Below, piece after piece: positions 1-7,626 of a stretch of 33,326 bases of DNA. The position numbers were made by a program, and so were the translations under genes. The number at the start of each line of letters is the position of its first letter. Within the stretch, counting starts at the first letter, position 1. The stretch covers positions 1-33,326 of the forward strand of contig JANYEL010000007.1 in NCBI GenBank assembly GCA_025363155.1. Direction: 5' to 3'. This DNA comes from Moraxellaceae bacterium (GTDB lineage Bacteria > Pseudomonadota > Gammaproteobacteria > Pseudomonadales > Moraxellaceae). The notes under the pieces were generated by a model. The model saw nothing but the letters and a program-made list of their open reading frames with translations, had not been told where the DNA came from and made no database searches.

Positions 1-2
1 CT

Positions 3-131
3 AAGTATCTGGAGAATTATTTGGGATGGCGAAGGTTTTTGGAGCGTTGGGGAAAAACTCTAACTCCAGAAATTGCGCTAACAGTTGCTTTGGCTAAAAA
101 TAATCCATTTCAACTGTTAACGCAGACATAG
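3..131 (+). CDS. C-terminal end of a transposase-like protein (partial)
   Basis: An open frame enters from the left edge and stops at TAG 129-131, giving 42 residues that include YLENYLGWRRFLERWG and end in NPFQLLTQT. The Tyr-Leu-Gly-Trp-Arg-Arg stretch near the end resembles the C-termini of some bacterial insertion-sequence transposases, but I cannot name the family from so short a piece. The stop codon overlaps the end of the minus-strand regulator at 94-516, which has lost its own C-terminus. That is the arrangement expected when an insertion sequence has landed in a gene. The catalytic part and the far inverted repeat would lie outside the window. It could instead be the tail of an unrelated protein. 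Confidence 0.45.
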   Translation, partial: KYLENYLGWRRFLERWGKTLTPEIALTVALAKNNPFQLLTQT

Positions 132-516
132 CCTTTTCTAATGGCGACAGCAAATGTTGATCACGTTCGGTATGAATAAAAACAGGCTCGCGCGTATGCA
201 ACCAATTGGCCACCACGGGACGTTCAGCCAAACTAAAATCTGATTTGATCTGAGCAATATTGCCATCTGAATAGTCCACGCCAAACATATATTTCACATG
301 CAGCTGATCAACCAAGACTTGTCCACAGCCGCAAAGCAGTTTTTGATGCGGCAATATAGGTCGCACCACATTGCGGATAAAATCCTGAAAACCCTCAATT
401 GTAATATTGCCATTTGCAGTCAATTCGGCAAATAACGCCAATTGATTCAAGGCTTCTTCAATTGGGGTCGCTTGAACCGTGGCATCGGTTTCTGGGTGTT
501 GATTATTATCGTGCAT
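94..516 (-). CDS. Truncated EpsA/LuxR-type transcriptional regulator, N-terminal sensory part only
   Basis: The 140-residue product resembles the N-terminal half of the EpsA-type LuxR-family regulators linked to exopolysaccharide clusters: a segment around residues 40-65 containing RPILPHQKLLCGCG, then a region with RPVVANWLHTREPVF near residues 105-120. Intact members are much longer (roughly 240-250 residues) and end in a LuxR-type helix-turn-helix, which is absent here. The frame stops soon after meeting the transposase-like sequence on the other strand. The start is sound: ATG at 516 follows AGGGA at 5-nt spacing. It is most likely a disrupted gene whose remnant cannot bind DNA. Truncation by insertion is an inference from the abutting reading frames. 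The family assignment is moderate, because the conserved DNA-binding domain is missing. Confidence 0.5.
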   Translation of the reverse strand: MHDNNQHPETDATVQATPIEEALNQLALFAELTANGNITIEGFQDFIRNVVRPILPHQKLLCGCGQVLVDQLHVKYMFGVDYSDGNIAQIKSDFSLAERPVVANWLHTREPVFIHTERDQHLLSPLEKAMSALTVEMDYF

Positions 517-549
517 GATTTCCCTATGTGATTATTTTTATAAATATAA

Positions 550-825
550 CTACTTTAAATATGACTTCAAAATCCCAACCACTTGTTCAATTTCGATTTG
601 ACGTTGTTCTTGTGATAGATCTTCAGCACCCAAATGTTCACGAATATGCCCCTCCAACACTTCCGCCATCAAACCATTTGCGGCACCACGTATCGCTGCA
701 ATTTGTTGAAGGATCGCAATACATTCAACGTCCTGTTCTAACGCTTTTTCCAACGCATCAGCTTGCCCCTTAATCCGACGAATGCGGGTTAAGATTTTCT
801 TCTTTCCATGAATCGTATGTGGCAT
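550..825 (-). CDS. dmeR: DmeR/RcnR-like metal-sensing repressor (CsoR/RcnR/FrmR family)
   Basis: A 91-residue, all-helical DUF156-type repressor. The RcnR nickel/cobalt ligand set is present at the RcnR positions: His3, Cys35, His60 and His64. The core CIAILQQIAAIRGAANGLM is typical of the family. Having both His3 and His64 favours a Ni/Co sensor over the formaldehyde sensor FrmR (which has Glu at 64) or the copper sensor CsoR. It is divergent from the DmeF-like efflux gene, and a G-tract palindrome at 880-898 sits between them, so it very likely represses itself and the pump until Co(II) or Ni(II) binds. ATG at 825 follows a GAGAAG ribosome-binding site. Metal identity is inferred from ligands and context. 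Confidence 0.85.
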   Translation of the reverse strand: MPHTIHGKKKILTRIRRIKGQADALEKALEQDVECIAILQQIAAIRGAANGLMAEVLEGHIREHLGAEDLSQEQRQIEIEQVVGILKSYLK

Positions 826-879
826 AGCACTGCTTCTCGCTCATTCTACTTGATGAAAGTTCTGTTTTTTCACTTCCAA

Positions 880-898
880 TATACTAGGGGGTAGTATA
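880..898. promoter_or_regulatory. DmeR/RcnR-type operator in the divergent dmeR-dmeF promoter region
   Basis: A perfect palindrome with 7-bp arms, TATACTA (880-886) and TAGTATA (892-898), encloses a run of five G. The known RcnR operator is TACT-G6-N-AGTA, and this is TACT-A-G5-T-AGTA. It lies midway between the two divergent starts (825 and 953), where it can cover promoter elements in both directions. Confidence 0.75.
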
Positions 899-952
899 CC
901 ATATTGATTACATATTCGCCTATCCTACCGATGGATAAATCGAGAGATCGCC

Positions 953-1945
953 ATGACGACACCATCAGTGCAGCAACAACGCCCGAAAACCTACTCATTT
1001 AATATCAGCAACCCACTGGCTGAAAAGAAAATTAAATGGGCAGTCATTCTGACCGCCTTGATGATGGTTGCCGAAATTGCAGGCGGCTATGTGTATAACT
1101 CAATGGCGCTGCTTGCTGATGGCTGGCACATGAGCACACACGCGATGGCGTTAGGATTATCAATGCTGGCGTATGTCTTCGCTAGAAAACTCTCGCAAGA
1201 CGCACGTTTTACCTTTGGCACGTGGAAAATTGAAATTTTAGCCAGTTTCACCAGTTCAATTTTATTGGTATTAGTTGCTGCCTGGATGTTATTTCAATCA
1301 AGCGAGCGCCTACTGTCACCAACGCCGATTCATTATAACGAAGCCATTTTTATTGCGGTGATTGGACTAGGTGTAAATCTCATCTGTGCATGGTTACTTA
1401 AAGATAATCACAGCCATGGACACGATCACGGGCACAGTCATGAACATGAACATCATCACGACCATTCACATGTCGCGCATGGCAACCATGATTTAAATTT
1501 GCGTTCAGCCTATATTCATGTGATTACTGATGCAGCAACTTCCGTATTGGCAATTTTTGCGCTGATTGGCGGGAAGCTCTGGGGTGCAAATTGGTTAGAC
1601 CCTGTCATGGGCTTGGTGGGCGGTGTACTTGTTGCCGTTTGGTCTTATGGCTTGATTCGTGATTCCGGCCGTATCTTGCTTGATGCCGAAATGGATGCGC
1701 CAGTTGTCGCGGAAGTGATTGAAGTGATTAATGCCAGCCCCATTCGAGCAAAGATTAATGACATCCACGTCTGGCGGGTGGGCAAGGATCAATATGCCTG
1801 CGTGCTCAATCTGACCACCACCAGTTTAGAAGCCAATGCAGAATATTTCCGCCAGCAATTAAGCATTCATGAGGAACTGGTGCATATTATTGTCGAAGTG
1901 AATCTTCCGCTGATCAACAACCCCTATCCAGTCTCACAAGAATAA
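953..1945 (+). CDS. dmeF: DmeF-like cobalt/nickel cation diffusion facilitator
   Basis: A 330-residue CDF-family inner-membrane divalent-metal/proton antiporter. It has six predicted transmembrane segments and metal-site signatures ADGWHMSTHA in TM2 (residues 55-64) and HxxxD in TM5 (His189, Asp193). A very His-rich cytosolic loop spans residues 153-179, followed by a CDF C-terminal domain. The ADGWHMSTH form of the TM2 site and the long His loop are typical of DmeF, which exports Co2+ and, in some species, Ni2+. The neighbouring DmeR-like repressor and shared operator support this. ATG at 953 is preceded by GAGAG. A zinc-preferring CzcD-type role is the alternative, but the RcnR-type regulator argues against it. 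Confidence 0.88.
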   Translation: MTTPSVQQQRPKTYSFNISNPLAEKKIKWAVILTALMMVAEIAGGYVYNSMALLADGWHMSTHAMALGLSMLAYVFARKLSQDARFTFGTWKIEILASFTSSILLVLVAAWMLFQSSERLLSPTPIHYNEAIFIAVIGLGVNLICAWLLKDNHSHGHDHGHSHEHEHHHDHSHVAHGNHDLNLRSAYIHVITDAATSVLAIFALIGGKLWGANWLDPVMGLVGGVLVAVWSYGLIRDSGRILLDAEMDAPVVAEVIEVINASPIRAKINDIHVWRVGKDQYACVLNLTTTSLEANAEYFRQQLSIHEELVHIIVEVNLPLINNPYPVSQE

Positions 1946-1950
1946 TCATC

Positions 1951-1983
1951 CTAGGCTCTTTTCGTTCAATGAATAGAGCCTAG
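1951..1983. terminator. Hairpin between convergent dmeF and the GyrI-like gene
   Basis: A perfect 9-bp stem, CTAGGCTCT (1951-1959) with AGAGCCTAG (1975-1983), lies between two convergent stop codons (1945 and 2002). A U-run is missing, so it may be a weak or factor-assisted end, or simply an mRNA 3' stabilising hairpin. Confidence 0.45.
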
Positions 1984-2001
1984 CATGATCACAACCGCAC
2001 G

Positions 2002-2490
2002 TTAGGCTGACATTCCATCCAAGGCATTTAGCGGCAAATAAACATCGGTCAACTGCTCACTCTCAGGTTGATCAAGACCCAAAGTCAGATAGTGAAAAAA
2101 GACTGGAAAGTCTCGCAATTCCTCTCCACTTTCTGGAAGCCATTGTTGATATAAATAATAAACACTTTCACCAATCCGATCGCGCGACCCAACGTGACGC
2201 ACCACCGCACAACGCCCTGCTGGAATCAATTTAGTGATTATTCTGTCTGCATTCGCAGGAACTTCCTGGGTGACCGAACCACAAATGTCAAAACGAAAAT
2301 CCGCAGCAGGTATCGTTTCAGGATTATCATAAAGAATACCGTAGGTTTGACTTCTCTCAACAGGTGACAAGCCTGTTGTCTTGCGCCACTTAATAAAGTG
2401 ACTGACTGAATCATTGAGCAAAGCGGGTGCACCGCGATGTTCCAGTACAGCAACCATAACGGACTCTTGATTCACAATCTTTACATCCAT
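2002..2490 (-). CDS. GyrI-like small-molecule-binding domain protein (C-terminal half of a split AraC regulator)
   Basis: A 162-residue GyrI-like/AraC effector-binding domain, which normally binds drugs or other small organic ligands. Segments such as LEHRGAPALLNDSVSHFIKW, GILYDNPE and YYLYQQWLPESGEELRDFPVF are typical. It is in the same frame as the upstream AraC helix-turn-helix (2575-2889), separated by one TAG codon and 28 further sense codons, so it is probably the second half of a single 295-residue AraC-GyrI protein broken by one mutation. It may still be made separately: AAGGAG lies 8 nt before ATG 2490, an excellent ribosome-binding site. Alone it would be a ligand-binding protein without a DNA-binding domain. 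Confidence 0.75.
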   Translation of the reverse strand: MDVKIVNQESVMVAVLEHRGAPALLNDSVSHFIKWRKTTGLSPVERSQTYGILYDNPETIPAADFRFDICGSVTQEVPANADRIITKLIPAGRCAVVRHVGSRDRIGESVYYLYQQWLPESGEELRDFPVFFHYLTLGLDQPESEQLTDVYLPLNALDGMSA

Positions 2491-2574
2491 CTTTTCTACT
2501 CCTTCTCGTTTCGGAAATTGATAATGGGTATGCCATGATTCCCACGCTGGATTTTGTCTAAACGCAGTCGGTGT

Positions 2575-2889
2575 CTACCCAAAGATATGCTTGAATGCGC
2601 GTGAAAACGATTCTGGGTTTTCAAATCCTGAATCCAGCGCAATATCGATAATTCGTTCTTCGCGGTTAAATACCAATCGATAAGATGCTCGTTTCAATTT
2701 AAGCAATTGAATATACCGACTCACGCCGATGCCACAATATTCAGAAAACTGGCGATGAAAATGAAATTTTGAAAAACAAGCGACGCGACTCAAATCGTCC
2801 ATCGTGAACGGTTCATCCAGATGCTTCTCAATATATTGGAAGACTTGGTTAAAACGTTGCGCGTACAACTCGGCTTTGGTCTGACTCAT
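2575..2889 (-). CDS. AraC-family helix-turn-helix fragment, ended by an in-frame amber codon
   Basis: A 104-residue AraC/XylS DNA-binding domain with both helix-turn-helix motifs: FTMDDLSRVACFSKFHFHRQF near residues 28-48, and IIDIALDSGFENPESFSRAFK near 79-99. It stops at TAG (2575-2577) immediately after HIFG. The frame continues without interruption for 28 codons, beginning TPTAFRQNPAWESW, into the GyrI-like domain at 2002-2490. Relatives have Gln at this point, so a C-to-T change of CAG to TAG is the simplest explanation. The fragment could fold and bind DNA, but would have no effector domain. Confidence 0.78.
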   Translation of the reverse strand: MSQTKAELYAQRFNQVFQYIEKHLDEPFTMDDLSRVACFSKFHFHRQFSEYCGIGVSRYIQLLKLKRASYRLVFNREERIIDIALDSGFENPESFSRAFKHIFG

Positions 2890-2980
2890 CGTCTCAATTC
2901 AACCCATCTGATTAATCACTACTTTGCCAGAATATATAGCCACTCGTCCTGACTGAAATTGCTAAAAAACAAACATAAAA

Positions 2981-3008
2981 AAACAGCCTACCTTTTGGAG
3001 AGCTGTTT
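2981..3008 (-). terminator. Rho-independent terminator after folP
   Basis: In the minus-strand transcript, AAACAGC and GCTGTTT (2981-2987 and 3002-3008) pair around an inner CC/GG and an AAAA loop, followed by a run of seven T. The middle of the stem has mismatches. It lies about 70 nt past the folP stop. Confidence 0.65.
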
Positions 3009-3077
3009 TCGGTTGAAATAAAGCAGGTTGTCTAAAAGATGACCTTAGATCCGATTTATCATAGACAAATTTGGATT

Positions 3078-3938
3078 TTAACTTTCAATACTAGGCAGTT
3101 GATTATAAAAAGATAGTATCTCCACTGTCGCGCGCACATCATGTGTCCGCACAATAGAAACGCCTTGTTGAACGGCGAGCAACGCAGCAGCCAACCCTGC
3201 ATTGATCCGCTCATGAACCGCCGCCCCACCCAGGATCTCACCCAGCACACGCTTGCGCGAAATGCCCATCAGCAGCGGAAAGCCCAACGCGTGTAACTGC
3301 CAAAGTTCACCCATTAACTGCAAACTTTGCGCGGTGTTTTTGGCAAAACCAAAACCCATGTCCAAAATAATATTTTCATGGCGAATACCTGCTGCCAGTG
3401 CTGCATCCACACGTATTTTCAATTCCTGCTGAACTTCGCGCATCACATCGTCATAAATCGCCAAATCATTCATTGTTGCTGGTTCACCGCGCATATGCAT
3501 CAGCACAACGGGCAAATCGAGTTCAGCCGCGACTTCAAGCGCATTTGGGCGCGTCAATGCCCGCACATCATTCCAGATATGTGCACCCGCTTGTGCCGCA
3601 GCTTTGAACACTTCTGGCGTACTGGTATCAATCGAAAGAACCGTGTCAAATCGGTGAGTCAACGCCTCCACCAACGGAATGACGCGGTCGAGTTCTTCTT
3701 GCTCTGAAACAGACTTTGCATCTGGCCGTGTTGATTCACCACCAATATCCAGAATCGAGGCACCTTCACTTAACATGCTTTCAGCTTGTTTGAGTGCCGC
3801 ATTTAAATCGGTAAAACGCCCACCATCCGAAAAAGAATCAGGCGTGACATTGAGAATACCCATCACTTGTGGACTAGAAAGATCAAGGGCTTTATTGCCA
3901 CAGACAAGGGTCTGTTTGGGGAGAGGATGTAATTTCAT
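3078..3938 (-). CDS. folP: Dihydropteroate synthase
   Basis: A 286-residue TIM-barrel enzyme that joins 6-hydroxymethyl-dihydropterin pyrophosphate to p-aminobenzoate, the folate step inhibited by sulfonamides. The first signature VMGILNVTPDSFSDGG (residues 26-41) is intact, as are the second ILDIGGESTRP, the pterin-pocket segments IWNDVRAL and VVLMHMRG, and the C-terminal GFPLLMGISRK and VRTHDV. Length and order are normal for a chromosomal folP. It follows ftsH, but a terminator-like hairpin and REP elements lie between them, so it probably has its own promoter. ATG 3938 has only a weak upstream AGG. No sign of an acquired sul gene. Confidence 0.95.
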   Translation of the reverse strand: MKLHPLPKQTLVCGNKALDLSSPQVMGILNVTPDSFSDGGRFTDLNAALKQAESMLSEGASILDIGGESTRPDAKSVSEQEELDRVIPLVEALTHRFDTVLSIDTSTPEVFKAAAQAGAHIWNDVRALTRPNALEVAAELDLPVVLMHMRGEPATMNDLAIYDDVMREVQQELKIRVDAALAAGIRHENIILDMGFGFAKNTAQSLQLMGELWQLHALGFPLLMGISRKRVLGEILGGAAVHERINAGLAAALLAVQQGVSIVRTHDVRATVEILSFYNQLPSIES

Positions 3939-3986
3939 GATGAAGCCTATTATTAACTAATGTTACACACCCTTAATCGACGCATC

Positions 3987-4013
3987 GTAGGGGCGAGTTC
4001 CAAACTCGCCCTA
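3987..4013 (+). repeat. REP-like palindrome, plus orientation
   Basis: GTAGGGGCGAGTT-CCA-AACTCGCCC followed by TA: a GTAGG head on a perfect 9-bp stem with a 3-nt loop. It is paired with an inverted copy at 4041-4067. Confidence 0.7.
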
Positions 4014-4040
4014 TAGGTCAAGAAAACTTATAACGTTAAT

Positions 4041-4067
4041 CGGGCAGGTTTAGAACCTGCCCCTACG
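4041..4067 (-). repeat. REP-like palindrome, minus orientation
   Basis: Read on the minus strand: CGTAGGGGCAGGTT-CTA-AACCTGCCC. The head and stem match the copy at 3987-4013, except that stem bases change on both arms together and pairing is kept. The two copies face each other, so CGTAGGGGC and GCCCCTACG bound the whole element. Confidence 0.7.
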
Positions 4068-4128
4068 GAAAATTGCACTATTTAATGCGACTCGTACCCT
4101 ACTACTTAACACCTGAAATCAAGAAAAC

Positions 4129-4158
4129 AAAAAGCCCCCGATTCACGAAGGCTCTTTA
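4129..4158 (-). terminator. Rho-independent terminator after ftsH
   Basis: The minus-strand transcript has AAAGAGCC pairing with GGCTTTTT (one G-U pair), an inner CG/CG, and a terminal T-run. It lies directly downstream of the ftsH stop at 4174. Confidence 0.7.
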
Positions 4159-4173
4159 GATCAACTACACAAA

Positions 4174-6081
4174 TTACATCGCTGGAAGCGGTGGCGGTAA
4201 TACCGCACCTTCTTCAGGTGTTGCAGGCACTGGCAAAGGATTTACAGGCTCATAAACCTTCGGCTCACGCGGCTGACGCCCTTCCATGATGTCAATAATT
4301 TGATCGCGATCAATGGTTTCCCATTTCAGCAACGATTCAACCATCACTTCGATCTTGTCTTTATTCGCTTCAATCAAGTCGCGCGCTACGGTGTATTGCA
4401 CTTCCAAGATGCGGCGAATTTCTTGATCGATCAACTGCTGAGTCGCTTCGCTGACCGAACGATTACCGATCTTGCCAAAGTAACCGCCATCTTGCGACTC
4501 ATCTTCATAAACCATGACGCCTAAAGCATCACTCATACCGTACTTAGTGACCATCGCACGCGCAATTTTGGTTGCACGTTCAAAGTCATTCGATGCACCA
4601 GTCGATTTTTGATTTACAAACACTTCTTCAGCAATACGACCACCAAACAAGATCGACAACTCATTCAACATCTTGTCTTTGTAGTTGCTCACCCGATCAA
4701 ACTCTGGCAATTGCCAAGTGACACCGAGCGCCCAACCTCGTGGCATGATCGTGACTTTATGCACAGGATCAGTGTTTGGCAACAACTCAGCCACAACCGC
4801 GTGGCCTGCCTCGTGATACGCCGTGTTCTTGCGCTCATCTTCACGCAGAACCATGGATTTACGTTCTGGCCCCATGAAGATTTTATCTTTTGCATCTTCA
4901 AAATCATTCATATCGACCGTGTTCTTGTTGCGACGTGCCGCAAACAAGGCGGCTTCATTGACTAGGTTCGCCAAATCCGCACCACTCATCCCAGGTGTAC
5001 CGCGTGCAAGCACTTTGGTTTCAACACCAGTCGCTGAAGGTAATTTTTTCATGTGGACGTTGAGAATTTCTTCACGACCTTTGATGTCTGGCAAGCTCAC
5101 CGCAACCTGACGGTCAAAACGACCTGGACGCAGCAACGCTTTATCCAACACGTCAGCACGGTTAGTCGCCGCAATCACGATCACGCCTTCTGAACCTTCA
5201 AAACCATCCATCTCAACCAACATTTGGTTCAATGTCTGTTCGCGCTCATCATTACCGCCGCCCATACCTGAACCGCGATGACGACCGACCGCATCAATTT
5301 CGTCGATAAAGATAATACATGGCGCATTGCGTTTTGCTTGTTCAAACATATCACGCACACGGGATGCACCAACACCAACAAACATTTCAACAAAGTCCGA
5401 ACCCGAAATCGAGAAGAACGGCACTTTCGCTTCGCCAGCAACCGCTTTAGCGAGTAATGTTTTACCTGTTCCCGGTGGGCCAACCATCAACACGCCGCGT
5501 GGAATCATCGCACCGAGACGTTTGAACTTGGTTGGATCACGCAAGAAATCAACGATTTCAACCAATTCTGCTTTCGCTTCATCGCAACCAGCAACATCAG
5601 TAAAGTTCACTTTAATCTGATCTTCGGTCAGCATCTTGGCTTTTGATTTACCAAAGCTCATCGGTCCACGACCACCGCCGCCGCCGCTACCGCCGCCCTG
5701 CATGTTCCGCATAAAGAACATGATCAGGCCAATGATCAAGAGCACAGGGAAGCTCGCAACCAAAAGCTGCGTCCACATGTTTGGACGTTCAGGCGCTGCA
5801 CCTTGAATATCGACTTTCTGCGCTGCTAGACTTGGCATCAGCGTATTATCAGGAATTCCTGCTGGTCGTACGGTTTCAAATACAGTTTTATCTTTACGCT
5901 CACCTTGAATGCTCTCGCCGTCAATTTTGATACTCTGCACTTGTCCTGCGTTCACCGCAGTCACAAATTCAGAATAGCTCAAAGCATCTGGCTTTTTCTT
6001 GTTCTCGAAATTACTAAATACATACGCTATGACAATAATAATTACTGCCCAAAGCGCACCCTTACCGATGTAATCTTTCAA
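4174..6081 (-). CDS. ftsH: ATP-dependent zinc metalloprotease FtsH
   Basis: A 635-residue membrane-anchored AAA+ protease that degrades misfolded membrane proteins and short-lived regulators. It has TM1 at residues 8-25, a periplasmic domain, TM2 at about 105-125, a Gly-rich linker, Walker A GPPGTGKT (201-208), Walker B IIFIDEID (256-263), the second region of homology ending RPGRFDR, and zinc site HEAGH (423-427). The C-terminal tail is Pro-rich. The start is TTG at 6081, supported by AGGTGG at 7-nt spacing; no in-frame ATG nearby would keep TM1. It lies downstream of rlmE, as in many gammaproteobacteria, with a 189-bp gap that may hold its own promoter. Confidence 0.97.
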   Translation of the reverse strand: MKDYIGKGALWAVIIIVIAYVFSNFENKKKPDALSYSEFVTAVNAGQVQSIKIDGESIQGERKDKTVFETVRPAGIPDNTLMPSLAAQKVDIQGAAPERPNMWTQLLVASFPVLLIIGLIMFFMRNMQGGGSGGGGGRGPMSFGKSKAKMLTEDQIKVNFTDVAGCDEAKAELVEIVDFLRDPTKFKRLGAMIPRGVLMVGPPGTGKTLLAKAVAGEAKVPFFSISGSDFVEMFVGVGASRVRDMFEQAKRNAPCIIFIDEIDAVGRHRGSGMGGGNDEREQTLNQMLVEMDGFEGSEGVIVIAATNRADVLDKALLRPGRFDRQVAVSLPDIKGREEILNVHMKKLPSATGVETKVLARGTPGMSGADLANLVNEAALFAARRNKNTVDMNDFEDAKDKIFMGPERKSMVLREDERKNTAYHEAGHAVVAELLPNTDPVHKVTIMPRGWALGVTWQLPEFDRVSNYKDKMLNELSILFGGRIAEEVFVNQKSTGASNDFERATKIARAMVTKYGMSDALGVMVYEDESQDGGYFGKIGNRSVSEATQQLIDQEIRRILEVQYTVARDLIEANKDKIEVMVESLLKWETIDRDQIIDIMEGRQPREPKVYEPVNPLPVPATPEEGAVLPPPLPAM

Positions 6082-6270
6082 GGCTTTTCCACCTATAGTT
6101 ACTAAATTAAATAGAGCGCTAAAGTAAAACGTTTAAATCAAAATTTGTAGCACTAACATAACGCCATTACACAACCACAACAACCAAATCACGTGGTAAT
6201 CCCGTCGGATTTTGTCACTATTTGTATGCTGATCTGATGTAATTAATCCGCACCCATTCGATGAGAATTG

Positions 6271-6948
6271 CTATACATCCGTTGCCTCAACATCACTGTT
6301 TTTAACACTGACTTTACGTCCTTGCGCAAGCAAATAGACTTCAGGTGAACGTGGACGAGAAGCTTTCGGCTTGACCGACTTAATCACCGTAAACTCTTTA
6401 ACAATCGATTTACGGTACTCCTCGAACCCTTCACCTTGGAATACTTTTACCAAGAACTGACCTTTTTCATCCAGTACTTTAGCTGCAAAATCGAGCGCCA
6501 AGTCGCACAAATAGATCATGCGCGGTTGATCTACTGCGCTATTCCCTGATGTATTGGGTGCCATATCGGAAATTACAACGTCTACTCGTCGCCCTTGTAA
6601 CATTTCGAGTAACTGATTAAAGACACTTTCCTCACGGAAATCACCCTGAATGAAGGTGACGCCAGCCAAATTATTCATCTCTAAAATATCTGTCGCCAAG
6701 ACCACACCGCGATCCCCCGTCAGCTTTGCGGCAATTTGTGACCAACTTCCTGGCGCCGAACCAAGGTCAACAACGACCATACCTGGCTTAATAAGCTTAT
6801 ATTTTTCATTTATTTCCAACAACTTATAAGCAGCACGTGACCGATACCCATCTTTATGCGCTTGCTTGACATAAAAGTCATCCAAATGCTCACGCATCCA
6901 CTCCTTACTACTGGTGGAGAGATTTTTGTTGGTAATGCGAGTCGCCAT
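6271..6948 (-). CDS. rlmE: 23S rRNA (uridine-2'-O-)methyltransferase RlmE (RrmJ/FtsJ)
   Basis: Methylates U2552 in the A-loop of 23S rRNA late in 50S assembly, using S-adenosylmethionine. The Rossmann-fold signature VVDLGSAPGSWSQ is present, as is the catalytic K-D-K-E set: Lys42 in AAYKLLE, Asp in ISDMAPNTSG, Lys in LVKVFQG and Glu in SPEVYLLA. ATG 6948 is preferred: it begins MATRITNKN, like relatives, and has GGA upstream. A TTG 12 nt earlier is the alternative. It is divergent from yhbY across a 242-bp gap and co-directional with ftsH. Confidence 0.96.
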   Translation of the reverse strand: MATRITNKNLSTSSKEWMREHLDDFYVKQAHKDGYRSRAAYKLLEINEKYKLIKPGMVVVDLGSAPGSWSQIAAKLTGDRGVVLATDILEMNNLAGVTFIQGDFREESVFNQLLEMLQGRRVDVVISDMAPNTSGNSAVDQPRMIYLCDLALDFAAKVLDEKGQFLVKVFQGEGFEEYRKSIVKEFTVIKSVKPKASRPRSPEVYLLAQGRKVSVKNSDVEATDV

Positions 6949-7190
6949 GTGTCGTTCCAATCAAAGTTGCAGGTCGTACAAGAATTTAAAGGATACAAGA
7001 ATTTTTATTTACAAAAATCTTGGAGAAAAAATCTCGTGTAACGCTATTTTAAGCCAAAAGCAAGGTGGATGCCTGCTTCAAATCCACCTCAATCATATTT
7101 AATGACCATTTTTAAGTTACAATATGCACATCTCGTTTTAATAAAGCCATTTGGTTTTAATTTTTTCATCTGCTCATATAGGTTTTTGTC
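6949..7190. other. Divergent rlmE-yhbY intergenic region with hairpin
   Basis: It contains a perfect 8-bp inverted repeat, AGGTGGAT (7063-7070) and ATCCACCT (7082-7089). Two direct copies of ACAAGAATTT lie just upstream of rlmE (about 6980-7007). A TACAAT box at 7118-7123 could be the -10 of yhbY. No gene is seen here. Confidence 0.4.
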
Positions 7191-7514
7191 ATGTCCGCAC
7201 TTTCAACCCAAGAACGCAAACGCTTACGCCGCATTGGACATGAGCTCAATCCTGTCGTGATGCTCGGTAACCACGGCTTATCCGATGGCGTCATCGAAGA
7301 GCTACATCGCGCACTCGCTGATCACGAATTGATTAAAGTGAAAGTCGCTGGCGAAGATCGTGAACTCCGCCAAACATTGATTGACAGTGTTATTTCAGTC
7401 AGTGGTGCAGAAGTTGTGCAGCAAGTGGGTAAAATTATTCTCATGTACAAAAAAGCAGAAAAACGCAATGTACATCTCTCAAACTTAGTTCGCTTTGCTC
7501 ATTTAGACGACTGA
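7191..7514 (+). CDS. yhbY: YhbY-type ribosome assembly RNA-binding protein (CRM domain)
   Basis: A 107-residue, single-domain CRS1/YhbY (CRM) RNA-binding protein associated with pre-50S particles. The N-terminal helix LSTQERKRLRRIGHELNPVV, the conserved loop MLGNHGLS (GxxG) and the following LHRALADHELIKVKV are typical. The pairing with rlmE on the other strand, both acting on the large subunit, is a common arrangement in proteobacteria. ATG 7191 gives the normal family N-terminus. Confidence 0.93.
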   Translation: MSALSTQERKRLRRIGHELNPVVMLGNHGLSDGVIEELHRALADHELIKVKVAGEDRELRQTLIDSVISVSGAEVVQQVGKIILMYKKAEKRNVHLSNLVRFAHLDD

Positions 7515-7586
7515 TCGAAAGTCGCACTTTTGTATTGCTGTTTCGTATTATTGTAAAATCGCTTGTTTTCTAGCCATGAATTCAGT

Positions 7587-7620
7587 CACTCTCCATAGTT
7601 CTTAACCACTATGGAGAGTG
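7587..7620 (+). promoter_or_regulatory. Hairpin enclosing the ribosome-binding site of the His-rich peptide gene
   Basis: Perfect 13-bp arms, CACTCTCCATAGT (7587-7599) and ACTATGGAGAGTG (7608-7620), with an 8-nt loop, end 6 nt before ATG 7627. The only Shine-Dalgarno-like sequence, GGAG at 7613-7616, is inside the right arm. No T-run follows, so it is not a standard terminator of yhbY. Confidence 0.6.
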
Positions 7621-7626
7621 TGACTC

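Noticed and set aside
1435-1490. His-codon repeats (CAT/CAC) in dmeF as a possible nucleotide repeat element.
   Set aside because: They encode the normal metal-binding His-rich loop of the transporter; there is no exact nucleotide repeat unit.
3078-3938. folP as a possible acquired sulfonamide-resistance gene.
   Set aside because: Motifs, length and neighbours (ftsH, rlmE) are those of the chromosomal enzyme, and no integron or IS features lie beside it.
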